From: Oscillospiraceae bacterium | GTDB lineage: Bacteria; Bacillota; Clostridia; Oscillospirales; Oscillospiraceae | NCBI GenBank assembly: GCA_016296565.1 | Contig: JAEDJB010000095.1 | Location: forward strand, 1-7,180 | Direction: 5' to 3' | DNA length: 7,180 nt | In this document: positions 1 through 6,632 of the stretch, one piece after another | Layout of the letters: every line of letters starts with the position of its first letter | How positions within the stretch are numbered: the first letter of the stretch is position 1 | Translations under genes and position numbers: made by a program | Notes under the pieces: generated by a model | What the model was told of the DNA's origin: nothing | Database searches by the model: none | What the model saw: the letters and a program-made list of their open reading frames with translations, nothing else

Positions 1-542
1 TCCCGGCCGATCATCCGGTCCAGCTTGCCCTCGGCGGCCTTGCGGCTGAGGGAAATGCAGTGGTTTTCCAGGAACTTCCGCTTGCTCCGCTGCTTCCGGT
101 CGCCCTTATCTCCCTGGCCGGCGCGGCCGGACTCACCGGCGGAGCCGGAATTCTCCTGGGGGGAGTTTTCCTTGGGGGTGTTGGGGTTTGCCATGCTGCC
201 CATCAGTTTATTTAAAAAGGGGAAGGTGGCGGTGCGGCCATCCTCTTCCTCGTCGTCATCGTTTCCGGCAGAGCCGTCCATGGCGCCGGCCAGGTTGTCC
301 ATCAGGCCCTCCAGGCTTTCCGCGCCGTCAAAGGCGGACATCATTTCGGTGGTGAGACCCTCCAGGTCCTCGTCGCTCAGGCCCATCTTCTCGATCATGT
401 CGGTGACCGGGCGGATGTTCAGCTCCCGGGCGCACTTGAGGCAAAGACCCTCGTTCTGGCCGTTCTGGCCGCTGTTGTCCAGCCGGGTGATAAAGACCAC
501 GGCCACGTTCTTTTTACATCTGCTGCAAAGCGTAGGTTTCAT
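1..542 (-). CDS. Zinc-finger Clp ATPase (ClpE/ClpC-like), 5' part only
   Basis: The first 180 residues of an ATP-dependent Clp protease ATP-binding subunit; the gene continues past the left edge. The ATG is at 542-540, with AAGGAG 9 nt upstream. Residues 6-37 form a four-cysteine zinc finger (C6-x2-C9 and C34-x2-C37), as at the N terminus of ClpE-type unfoldases. Next come a helical acidic segment (about 43-90), a DDDEEED patch (95-101) and a Ser/Gly/Asn/Lys-rich linker (about 119-155). The last residues, ending LSRKAAEGKLDRMIGR, match the conserved lead-in to the first AAA+ domain of ClpC/ClpE (compare the usual GKLDPVIGR). The double Clp_N repeat of ClpC is absent; the finger plus linker replaces it. 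Known for the family: ATP-driven unfolding of substrates for ClpP. Walker motifs lie outside the window, so ATPase activity is inferred. It is the last visible gene of the minus-strand series, separated from the CvpA gene by 84 bp. Confidence 0.85.
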   Translation of the reverse strand, partial: MKPTLCSRCKKNVAVVFITRLDNSGQNGQNEGLCLKCARELNIRPVTDMIEKMGLSDEDLEGLTTEMMSAFDGAESLEGLMDNLAGAMDGSAGNDDDEEEDGRTATFPFLNKLMGSMANPNTPKENSPQENSGSAGESGRAGQGDKGDRKQRSKRKFLENHCISLSRKAAEGKLDRMIGR

Positions 543-594
543 AGGCGTTCACTCCTTCGTGGGGCGTCATTTGCTGCCCATCGTAACATGGTTT

Positions 595-612
595 TGTGAA
601 TTGGGTGTGAAT
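595..612 (-). promoter_or_regulatory. Tandem 7-bp direct repeat upstream of the clp gene
   Basis: On the minus strand ATTCACA occurs twice, 11 bp apart (612-606 and 601-595), in the 84-bp gap between the CvpA gene and the Clp ATPase gene. Spacing of one helical turn in front of a Clp gene resembles the architecture, though not the sequence, of CtsR heptad operators (GGTCAAA direct repeats). No convincing sigma-A promoter was found next to it, only a weak TGTTACGAT extended -10-like string (588-580). The regulatory role is inference only. Confidence 0.2.
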
Positions 613-626
613 GGCGGGCAGGAAAG

Positions 627-1133
627 TTATCCCCCCGTCAGGGAAAGCAGCGGCAGGTTGTTCAGCAGGATCAGGACCCGGCTTTGGGCTGCCACCTCCG
701 GCGGAATCCAGGCCAGCAGGTCACAGAGCACCCATTGGGCCACCAGCAGGATCAGAACGCCCTTCACCAGGCCCAGCAGGCCGCCCAGGGCCTTGTTGAG
801 AAAGTGCAGCACCGGGAGCTTTGCCACCAGGTTCAGGGCGTGGCAAAGAATCTGCCACACCAGCTGCGCCCCCACAAAGCCCACCAGGAACAGGATGGCC
901 TTGGCGGCCAGGGCGGAGGCGGCGTCCAGATGGCCGGTAAAGAGAGGGGCCAGCTGCGCCTGTAAGGGCTGGGAACAGTGGGTCGCCAGATACCAGCCCC
1001 CCACCAGACCCAGCACCACGGACAGCAGGGAGCAGAGGGTGAGGATCAGCCCCCGGCGCACCCCCATGGAAAACCAGTAGACCAGCAGAACCAGCAGGAC
1101 AATGTCCAGCAGGAGGGAGGCGGTGAGGGTCAT
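627..1133 (-). CDS. CvpA-family integral membrane protein
   Basis: A 168-residue hydrophobic protein with about four membrane segments (roughly 5-22, 28-50, 73-100 and 116-140). It shows the usual CvpA (colicin V production protein) hallmarks: GVRRGLI after the first segment and LNKALGGLLGLVKG (112-125) leading into the last. Length is typical of the family. The molecular function of CvpA proteins is not settled; in Gram-negatives they are linked to colicin V export and envelope robustness, and Firmicutes homologues are largely uncharacterised. The ATG (1133-1131) overlaps the stop of the upstream gene in an ATGA arrangement, and its ribosome binding site (GGAGGAGGAA) lies within that gene's 3' end, so translational coupling is likely. 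The protein ends LSLTGG with a TAA stop. Confidence 0.85.
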   Translation of the reverse strand: MTLTASLLLDIVLLVLLVYWFSMGVRRGLILTLCSLLSVVLGLVGGWYLATHCSQPLQAQLAPLFTGHLDAASALAAKAILFLVGFVGAQLVWQILCHALNLVAKLPVLHFLNKALGGLLGLVKGVLILLVAQWVLCDLLAWIPPEVAAQSRVLILLNNLPLLSLTGG

Positions 1134-2305
1134 GGTGCTTCCTCCTCCGCGGTGTTGTCGATCTTCTCGCCGGAGGGGTAGTACAGGGTCACCGAAGCGC
1201 TGCTCACCAGGGCTGCGCTGCCGTCCTGGTAGAGGGCCAGGTTGCGGATGCCCTTCTGGTTGGGCTCGGTGATATACTTGTCCAGCTTCCGCCCGGCGGT
1301 GATGATGTCGCCGGTGGTGAGAAGGGCCACGTCATGGCCCTGGGCGGCCAGGGCGATGGCCTGCCCCTCCACCTCCAGGCGGCCGTACTCCTTGCCGTTG
1401 TCGTCCACGGTGACCAGGGTGCCCGCGCTGCCCGAGGCGGAGCGGGACAGGAAGAGGGCGGCAAAGTCGTCCCCCTGGAGGGAGCCCATTTTCAGGTACT
1501 CCCCGCCGTAGTCGTAGCTGGCGGTGATAACCGCGCTGGAGTCCAGAATCAGCAGGCTCTCGTCGCCCAGAATCCAGCACTTGCCGCTGCTGAGGATGGA
1601 CAGGACCACGTTGGAGCCCAGGGAGACCTCCCGGGTGGGTTTCTCCCGGGAGGAGAAGGTGTAGTAGAGCAGGGTGTTTTCAAAGGCGCCCTCGGCCTGG
1701 CCGGGGGAGACCAGGTAGACCCCCCGGCAGTCGGGGGTAACCACCGCGTCGGAGATGTACCGGCTGGACAGGCGGATGGTGAGCACCGCCTCAAAGTCGG
1801 GGTTATAGACGGTCACAACGGCCTTGTAGCCGCTGACCTTGCTGGTCACGGCGACCCAGCCCTTGTCGTTGACGGTGGCGCAGAGGAGGGACTCCTCCGA
1901 GGGCAGGGTCAGCTCGTTTTCCAGGTGGTCCTTGTTCACCACCTTCAGCTGCTGGCCGCCCACGTCATAGACCACGGCGTAGTCCCCGGCGGCGTTCAGG
2001 GCGGGGGAGGTCATGGACACGCTCTCCTTCATCTGGAGGGTGCCCGTGGGGGAGAACACCTGGATCTGGCTCTGGGTGCAGATGAGCAGGTTGTCGTCCA
2101 TGCCCAGAAAGAGGCTGTTGGCCTGGGCGTTGTGGGCGAAGTTTTCCTGGCTGTAGGTGCTGCTGATCCGGCGGAACACCGAGGCGGTGTTGTCCCGGAA
2201 CACCGTGGCGGCCAGCAGGCCGAAGAGCACCACGGCCGCCAGCACCAGGATCAGCACCCGCTGCCGGCGGGTGAGAGAAGTTTTCAGGGTTTCCAGTTTG
2301 CGCAT
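1130..2305 (-). CDS. DUF5711-like membrane-anchored beta-propeller protein
   Basis: A 391-residue protein with a basic N terminus (RKLETLKTSLTRRQR), one membrane segment at about 17-35 and a long extracytoplasmic part. That part has repeated beta-strand units of the type LFLGMDDNLLICTQSQIQVFSPTG, each with a Gly/Asp turn, which fits a beta-propeller of the DUF5711 kind found in Clostridia. I recognise the family pattern but no function is known. It carries no catalytic motif I can see and ends in an acidic tail (AEEEAP). An open frame continues further upstream to 2515, but that part overlaps truA and has the composition of a shadow frame. The ATG at 2305-2303 is preceded by GGAGG at 6 nt and is the correct start. 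It overlaps truA by 22 nt and the CvpA gene by 4 nt, which suggests co-translation. An extracytoplasmic partner role with the CvpA protein is a guess from the coupling alone. Confidence 0.75.
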   Translation of the reverse strand: MRKLETLKTSLTRRQRVLILVLAAVVLFGLLAATVFRDNTASVFRRISSTYSQENFAHNAQANSLFLGMDDNLLICTQSQIQVFSPTGTLQMKESVSMTSPALNAAGDYAVVYDVGGQQLKVVNKDHLENELTLPSEESLLCATVNDKGWVAVTSKVSGYKAVVTVYNPDFEAVLTIRLSSRYISDAVVTPDCRGVYLVSPGQAEGAFENTLLYYTFSSREKPTREVSLGSNVVLSILSSGKCWILGDESLLILDSSAVITASYDYGGEYLKMGSLQGDDFAALFLSRSASGSAGTLVTVDDNGKEYGRLEVEGQAIALAAQGHDVALLTTGDIITAGRKLDKYITEPNQKGIRNLALYQDGSAALVSSASVTLYYPSGEKIDNTAEEEAP

Positions 2306-3072
2306 AGTAAGCCTCCGGGATAGGGGAGATCTGGGATCGGGTACCAGAGATTGGTCATGTACAGCCCCTGGGGCGGGGCGGTGGGGCCTGCGTCGGTGCG
2401 GTTGCGTCCCTCCAGCAGGGCGGGAATCTGGTCGGGAGAAATCTTTCCCTCCGAGGCGTAGACGCAGGTACCCACCATGGCGCGGACCATGTTGTAGAGA
2501 AAGCCGTCGGCGCACACCCGGCAGGAGATCAGGTCTCCCTCCCGCTGGATGTCAAAGTAGTGGACGGTGCGGACGGTGGTTTTGGTCTCCGTGCCCACCG
2601 AGCGGACGCAGGCAAAGTCGTGGGTGCCCACAAAGCAGGAGGCGGCCTTCTGCATCACCTGTTCGTCCAGGTGCTTGGGATAAAACCACACCCGGTTGAC
2701 CAGAAAGGCGTTCCGGATGCGGGAGTTGTAGATCCGATAGGTGTATTCCTTTTTCAGGCAGCTGCCGATGGCGTTGAAGTCCTCGGGCACCTCTGCCGCG
2801 TGGGTCACCACAATGTCCCCCGGCAGGCGGGTGTTCACCGCCAGGGGGATGCGGTCGCAGGGGATGGTGGAGGTGGTGCGGAAGTTGGCCACATACCGCT
2901 CCGCGTGGACCCCTGCGTCGGTGCGGCCGGCCCCGGTGCACTTCACCGGGTGGCACACCACGTGGGACAGGGCCTTTTCCAGGGTTTCGGCCACGGTGAC
3001 GTCCCGCTTCTGGACCTGCCAGCCGTGGTAGGCAGTGCCGTCGTACATGAGGGTGAGAGCAATGTTTCGCAT
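2284..3072 (-). CDS. truA: tRNA pseudouridine synthase A (TruA)
   Basis: A 262-residue TruA, which converts uridines 38-40 of the tRNA anticodon arm to pseudouridine. The N terminus has the family pattern LMYDGTAYHGWQ. The catalytic aspartate is D52 in GAGRTDAGVHA. Other conserved blocks are the NAIGSCLKKEYTYRIYN region (about 105-120), THDFACVRS (about 150), the FLYNMVRAMVG helix (about 207) and APPQGLYM near the end. Length is normal for the family, with a slightly extended C terminus (PYPGGLLCANWKP). The ATG has AAGGAGG 4 nt upstream, and that site overlaps the ecfT stop codon; the gap to ecfT is 9 nt. The position directly after ecfT is the classical Firmicutes arrangement. Its 3' end overlaps the start of the DUF5711-like gene by 22 nt. 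Confidence 0.97.
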   Translation of the reverse strand: MRNIALTLMYDGTAYHGWQVQKRDVTVAETLEKALSHVVCHPVKCTGAGRTDAGVHAERYVANFRTTSTIPCDRIPLAVNTRLPGDIVVTHAAEVPEDFNAIGSCLKKEYTYRIYNSRIRNAFLVNRVWFYPKHLDEQVMQKAASCFVGTHDFACVRSVGTETKTTVRTVHYFDIQREGDLISCRVCADGFLYNMVRAMVGTCVYASEGKISPDQIPALLEGRNRTDAGPTAPPQGLYMTNLWYPIPDLPYPGGLLCANWKP

Positions 3073-3081
3073 AGCGCCTCC

Positions 3082-3888
3082 TTACAGGCCGAAGTATCGC
3101 AGCACGCAGACCCCTGCCAGCAGAGCGATGCTGAACAGGATGCAGACCCAGTCCCGGCCTGCCATGGTCAGCTGGCGCATCCGGGTGCGGCCCTCGTCCC
3201 CGTGGTAGCAGCGGCACTCCATGGCCACCGCCAGCTCCTCCGCCCGGCGGAAGGAGGAGATGAACAGGGGGATGAGAATGGGGATCAGGGCCTTGGCCTT
3301 CTGCATGAGGTTGCCGGTGTCAAAGTCCGCGCCCCGGGCCTTCTGGGCGGCGATGATCTTGTCGGTCTCCTGAATCAGGTTGGGGATAAACCGCAGGGCA
3401 ATGCTCATCATCATGGACAGCTCATGGACGGGGAAGTTGACCTTTTTGAGGGGCCGCAGCAGCCGCTCCAGGCCGTCGGTGAGGACGATGGGGGAGGTGG
3501 TGTAGGTGAGCAGCAGGGTGCAGGCTAAGAGCATCAGGATGCGCAGCACCATAAAGCCCGCCTTCCACAGGCCCTCCCGGGTGATGGTGAAGATGCCCAA
3601 GGACCACAGGGGCGTGCCGGGGGTGTAGAACAGGTTCAATATGGCCGCAAAGACCACGATAAAGAGGATGGGCTTCAAACCCTTCAGGTAAGCCTTGGGC
3701 TGGATGCGGGAGATGCCGATGAGAATGAGCAGCACCACCAGCACCAGGCCGTAGGACACCAGCTGCTTGCACAGGAAGATGGTCACGATGAACAGCACCG
3801 TGAAGATGAGCTTGGACCGGGGGTCCAGCCGGTGAATGAGGGAGTTTCCGGGGAAATACTGGCCCAGGGTGATGTCTTTCAGTGCCAT
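3082..3888 (-). CDS. ecfT: ECF transporter transmembrane subunit EcfT
   Basis: A 268-residue integral membrane scaffold (CbiQ/EcfT family) of an energy-coupling factor transporter. It couples ATP hydrolysis by EcfA1/EcfA2 to interchangeable S components that bind vitamins or metal ions. The N terminus GQYFPGNSLIHRLDPRSK is typical. Hydrophobic segments lie at about 26-42, 45-62, 72-90, 110-130 and 247-265. Of the two cytoplasmic coupling motifs that insert into the ATPases, the first is standard, A184-R185-G186 in AQKARGADF. The second reads AMECRCYHGDEGRT (222-235), with cysteines where the textbook form AMEARGY has Ala and Gly. The ATG at 3888-3886 directly abuts the ecfA2 TAA stop (spacing 0). 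The ribosome binding site AAGGAGGG lies inside ecfA2, 7 nt upstream. No S-component gene is present, consistent with a shared group II module serving S components encoded elsewhere. Confidence 0.96.
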   Translation of the reverse strand: MALKDITLGQYFPGNSLIHRLDPRSKLIFTVLFIVTIFLCKQLVSYGLVLVVLLILIGISRIQPKAYLKGLKPILFIVVFAAILNLFYTPGTPLWSLGIFTITREGLWKAGFMVLRILMLLACTLLLTYTTSPIVLTDGLERLLRPLKKVNFPVHELSMMMSIALRFIPNLIQETDKIIAAQKARGADFDTGNLMQKAKALIPILIPLFISSFRRAEELAVAMECRCYHGDEGRTRMRQLTMAGRDWVCILFSIALLAGVCVLRYFGL

Positions 3889-4755
3889 TTATACGCCCTC
3901 CTTCCCGCGGTATGCCTTGAGGAAGGCTTCCTTGGCCTGCTCCACGGTGTACACCGCGGGGTCAATGTCCACCCCCAGGGCCCGCACCCGGGAGAACACC
4001 CGGTTCATGGCGGGCACAGCCAGGCCCAGCGCCTCCAGGTCGGTTCCGTGGGCAAAGACCTCCCGGGGGGTGCCCACATAGGGGAGGGTGCCGTTGCTCA
4101 CCACCACCAGCCGGTCGGTGAGCCGGGCCACGTCCTCCATGGAGTGGCTTACAAAGACGATGGTGGCGCCGTTTGCCCGGCGGTAGGCCTCGATGTTTTC
4201 CAGGATGCTGGCGGCCCCTGCCGGGTCCAGGCCGGCGGTGGGCTCGTCCAGGATCAGCACCTTGGGCTCCATGGCGATGACCCCGGCGATGGCAACCCGC
4301 CGCTTCTGGCCGCCGGAGAGCTCAAAGGGGGAGCGCTGGAGCACCTGGTCGTCCAGCCCGGCAAAGGCCGCCGCCCGGCGGACCCGCCGGTCGATCTCCC
4401 CCTCCTCCAGCTTCATGTTCCGGGGGCCGAAGGCGATGTCCTTGTACACCGTGTCCTCAAACAGCTGGTACTCGGGGTACTGGAACACCAGCCCCACCTG
4501 GAAGCGGATGCTGTGGGTGAGGGCTTTGCTGCTCCAGATGTCCTGGCCCTGGAAGAGGACCTGGCCGGAGGTGGGGCGCATAAGGCCGTTGAGGTGCTGG
4601 ATCAGGGTGGATTTCCCCGAGCCGGTGCGGCCGATGATGCCCAGATACTCCCCTTCGTAGATGTCCAGGCTGATGTTGTCCAGGGCGGTCTGCTGGAAGG
4701 GGGTGTTGGGGCTGTAGATATGGGTCAGATTTTTGATTTCAATGATCGGTTCCAC
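3889..4755 (-). CDS. ecfA2: ECF transporter ATPase EcfA2
   Basis: A 288-residue ABC ATPase that forms a heterodimer with EcfA1. Numbered from the chosen start: Walker A GRTGSGKST (42-50), Q-loop in FQYPEYQLF (91-99), signature LSGGQKRR (146-153), Walker B LILDEPT (167-173), D-loop GLDP (175-178) and switch histidine H204 in FVSHSMED. A C-terminal domain of about 75 residues follows, as usual for EcfA. DEPTAGLDP and the Q-loop sequence mark this as the A2-type subunit. I chose a GTG start at 4755-4753 because the protein then begins MEPIIEIKNLTHIY like its relatives, and GAGGAAG lies about 8 nt upstream. The frame is open to an ATG at 4818, but that start would overlap ecfA1 and add residues of shadow-frame character. 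The gap to ecfA1 is 26 nt. Confidence 0.95.
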   Translation of the reverse strand: MEPIIEIKNLTHIYSPNTPFQQTALDNISLDIYEGEYLGIIGRTGSGKSTLIQHLNGLMRPTSGQVLFQGQDIWSSKALTHSIRFQVGLVFQYPEYQLFEDTVYKDIAFGPRNMKLEEGEIDRRVRRAAAFAGLDDQVLQRSPFELSGGQKRRVAIAGVIAMEPKVLILDEPTAGLDPAGAASILENIEAYRRANGATIVFVSHSMEDVARLTDRLVVVSNGTLPYVGTPREVFAHGTDLEALGLAVPAMNRVFSRVRALGVDIDPAVYTVEQAKEAFLKAYRGKEGV

Positions 4756-4781
4756 AGTTGTATCTTCCTCTTTTGTCGGTA

Positions 4782-5627
4782 TCACGGGCGCAGCAGCCCG
4801 GCAAGCACAGCGGCGCACTCCTCGTCGCTGAGGGCGTCCAGGGGGACGGGCAGGCCGCTTTTGCGCAGCTCGTAGAGCAAAGCCACGGTCTCCGGCACAG
4901 CAAGGCCGGAGGCGCGCAGGGTCTCCACGTGCTGGAAAACCTCCTTGGGGGGGCCGTCGTCAATGATTTTCCCCCCGGCCATGACGATGAGCCGCTGGGC
5001 CTGGGCGGCCTCGTCCATGTGGTGGGTGATGAGCACCACGGTGATGCCGTATTTCTCGTTGAGGGTGCGGATGGTGTCCACGGTCTCCCGCCGGCCCACC
5101 GGGTCCAGCATGGCGGTGGCCTCGTCCAGGACGATGCACCGGGGCATCATGGCGATGATGCCGGCGATGGCCACCCGCTGCTTCTGACCGCCGGAGAGCA
5201 GGTGGGGGGCGTGCTCCCGCAGGTCGTACATGCCCACCATTTTGAGGGCCCGGTCCACCCGCTCCCGGATTTCCAGGGGGGGAACCCCCATGTTCTCCGG
5301 GCCGAAGGCCACGTCCTCTTCCACGACGCTGGCTACGATCTGGTTGTCCGGGTTCTGAAAGACCATACCCACCTTGCCCCGGATGTCCAGCAGGTTGTCC
5401 GGGTCAGAGGTGTCCAGCCCGTCCACCCAGAGCTTGCCCTGGGTGGGGGTGAGCAGGGCGTTGATATGCTTGGCCAGGGTGGATTTGCCCGAGCCGTTGT
5501 GGCCCAGAATGGCCACGAAGGAGCCTGCCTCGATCTCCAGGCTGATGTTGTCCAGCACCGGGGGATGCCCTGCTGGCTCGTCCGGATAGGAGAAGGTCAG
5601 GTTTTCCGCTTTGATGATTGCACTCAT
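4782..5627 (-). CDS. ecfA1: ECF transporter ATPase EcfA1
   Basis: A 281-residue ABC ATPase, partner of EcfA2 in the ECF energizing module. It has Walker A GHNGSGKST (42-50), Q-loop in FQNPDNQIV (90-98), signature LSGGQKQR (144-151), Walker B IVLDEATAMLDP (165-176) and switch histidine H202 in LITHHMDE. DEATAMLDP, in place of DEPTAGLDP, and the FQNPDNQ Q-loop are typical of the A1 subunit, so the two ATPases are a normal non-identical pair. A C-terminal regulatory region of about 65 residues ends in AGLLRP. The ATG at 5627-5625 has a modest ribosome binding site (GAGGT, 9 nt upstream). The gap to the methyltransferase gene is 15 nt. All catalytic motifs look intact. Confidence 0.96.
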   Translation of the reverse strand: MSAIIKAENLTFSYPDEPAGHPPVLDNISLEIEAGSFVAILGHNGSGKSTLAKHINALLTPTQGKLWVDGLDTSDPDNLLDIRGKVGMVFQNPDNQIVASVVEEDVAFGPENMGVPPLEIRERVDRALKMVGMYDLREHAPHLLSGGQKQRVAIAGIIAMMPRCIVLDEATAMLDPVGRRETVDTIRTLNEKYGITVVLITHHMDEAAQAQRLIVMAGGKIIDDGPPKEVFQHVETLRASGLAVPETVALLYELRKSGLPVPLDALSDEECAAVLAGLLRP

Positions 5628-5642
5628 AGAGATTCTACCTCG

Positions 5643-6512
5643 TTACTTGCCCGCCGCGGTCCACCGGCCGGAGGCGCCGCAGGGGAGGATGAGACCGCTG
5701 TCCGTGGCCGGCAGGCCCAGCTCGTCGCTGACGGTGCATCCGCCGTATTTCCGGGTCAGCAGGGTTTCCATCATATAGGTGAGCACCGACGGGGCCAGGC
5801 CCGTGGTGTAGGAGTTGACCAAAAAGAACAGGGGGTTGTCCGAGAGGACCCCGGCCACCAGCTCCAGGAAGGGGTAGAGGTTTTCCTCCAGCTTCCAGAT
5901 CTCCCCGGAGGGGCCCCGGCCGTAGGAGGGGGGGTCCATAATCACCGCGTCGTACCGGCGGCCCCGGCGGATCTCCCGCTCCACGAACTTGGCGCAGTCG
6001 TCCACGATCCAGCGGATGGGGGCGTTTTCCAGGCCGGAGCTTTTGGCGTTCTCCCGGGCCCAGCTGACCATGCCCTTGGCCGCGTCCACGTGGCACACGG
6101 AAGCCCCGGCGGCGGCGCAGGCGATGGTGGCGGCCCCGGTGTAGGCGAACAGGTTCAGCACGTTCACCGGCCGGCCGGCGGAGCGGATCTGCTCCATGGC
6201 AAAGTCCCAGTTGGCAGCCTGCTCGGGGAACAGGCCGGTGTGCTTGAAGTTCATGGGCTTTACGTTGAAGGTGAGCTCCCTGTACCGGATCTGCCAGCGC
6301 TGGGGCAGGTCCTTCTTCACCCAGTGGCCGCCCCCGGTGTTGGACCGGGCGTACCGGGCGTCGTACTTCTTCCAGCCGGGGTGCCGGCGGGGGGTGTTCC
6401 AGATGGCCTGGGGGTCCGGCCGCACCAGGACATACTCACCCCAGCGCTCCAGCTTTTCCCCTCTGCCGCAGTCCAGCAGCTCATAGTCCTTCCAACCTGT
6501 TGACGCCCACAT
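5643..6512 (-). CDS. Class I SAM-dependent RNA methyltransferase (RlmI/YccW-like, COG1092)
   Basis: A 289-residue Rossmann-fold methyltransferase. The SAM-binding motif I is VLNLFAYTGAA (118-128). The acidic strand-2 residue is D143 in CHVDAAKGM, and motif IV is MDPPSYGRGP (192-201). This resembles RlmI-type 23S rRNA cytosine-C5 methyltransferases, but it lacks an N-terminal PUA domain and the motif IV is DPPSYG instead of DPPKF. Base and position are therefore unknown, and rRNA as substrate is inference from the family. Two ATGs lie close together, at 6518 and 6512. The SD AAGGGGA directly touches the first and sits 6 nt before the second, so I chose 6512; the other choice adds two residues. 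It is the first gene of the operon, behind a strong promoter and a leader hairpin. It replaces the rplQ gene that commonly precedes ecfA1 in Firmicutes. Confidence 0.88.
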   Translation of the reverse strand: MWASTGWKDYELLDCGRGEKLERWGEYVLVRPDPQAIWNTPRRHPGWKKYDARYARSNTGGGHWVKKDLPQRWQIRYRELTFNVKPMNFKHTGLFPEQAANWDFAMEQIRSAGRPVNVLNLFAYTGAATIACAAAGASVCHVDAAKGMVSWARENAKSSGLENAPIRWIVDDCAKFVEREIRRGRRYDAVIMDPPSYGRGPSGEIWKLEENLYPFLELVAGVLSDNPLFFLVNSYTTGLAPSVLTYMMETLLTRKYGGCTVSDELGLPATDSGLILPCGASGRWTAAGK

Positions 6513-6530
6513 ACACATTCCCCTTTTTCA

Positions 6531-6552
6531 GGGCGTCCCCGGAGGAACGCCC
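6531..6552 (-). promoter_or_regulatory. Leader hairpin with UCCG tetraloop before the operon's first gene
   Basis: Read on the minus strand, GGGCGTTCC (6552-6544) pairs with GGGACGCCC (6539-6531) around a TCCG loop, giving a 9-bp stem with one U-G wobble. The loop closed by C-G is of the unusually stable UNCG class. The stem ends about 6 nt before the SD of the methyltransferase gene. It is followed by TGAAAAAGGGGA, not by a U tract, so it is not an intrinsic terminator. A competing weak pairing of CCC (3' arm) with GGG of the SD is possible. A role in mRNA stability or translation initiation is inference. Confidence 0.45.
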
Positions 6553-6580
6553 GTGCTTCATACCGATATAAAATCAAATT

Positions 6581-6609
6581 ATTATATCATTCCAAACCCT
6601 TTCCGTCAA
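6581..6609 (-). promoter_or_regulatory. Sigma-A promoter of the methyltransferase-ecf-truA operon
   Basis: On the minus strand a -35 box TTGACG (6609-6604; 5 of 6 to consensus) is followed by a 17-bp spacer and a perfect -10 box TATAAT (6586-6581). A TGA directly before the -10 gives a TGn extended -10. The predicted start is near 6574, leaving a leader of about 60 nt before the ATG at 6512. This is the strongest promoter-like sequence in the window and probably serves all downstream minus-strand genes. Confidence 0.82.
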
Positions 6610-6632
6610 CAAATTACAAGACAAAGGTGTCG

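Noticed and set aside
178..230. Possible frameshift in the Clp ATPase at the run of five A's (214-218)
   Set aside because: A careful recount gives five A's, and the minus-strand reading TTT TTA AAT AAA stays in frame (Phe-Leu-Asn-Lys) up to the AAA+ lead-in, so the gene is intact within the window.
580..588. Extended -10-like TGTTACGAT as a promoter for the Clp gene
   Set aside because: Only four of six -10 bases match, and no acceptable -35 lies at 16-18 bp; the nearest TTCACA boxes are at 9 and 20 bp.
2306..2515. N-terminal extension of the DUF5711-like protein to an ATG at 2515
   Set aside because: The extra 70 residues overlap truA in another frame and are Arg/Pro/His-rich. The ATG at 2305 has a proper SD and is followed by a normal membrane anchor.
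4756..4818. ATG start of ecfA2 at 4818
   Set aside because: It would overlap ecfA1 and add 21 atypical residues before the normal EcfA2 N terminus. The GTG at 4755 has a ribosome binding site at suitable distance.
25..6503. Long plus-strand open frames opposite the minus-strand genes (for example 25-1080, 1334-2323, 2560-3528, 3832-4875, 4758-6503)
   Set aside because: They are antisense to clearly recognised genes, have low-complexity Gly/His/Gln/Ala-rich translations and no good ribosome binding sites. They are the normal by-product of high G+C third positions.
6519..6552. Leader hairpin as an intrinsic terminator
   Set aside because: On the minus strand the stem is followed by A's and G's, not U's. 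On the plus strand the T run precedes the stem. Neither direction gives a terminator.
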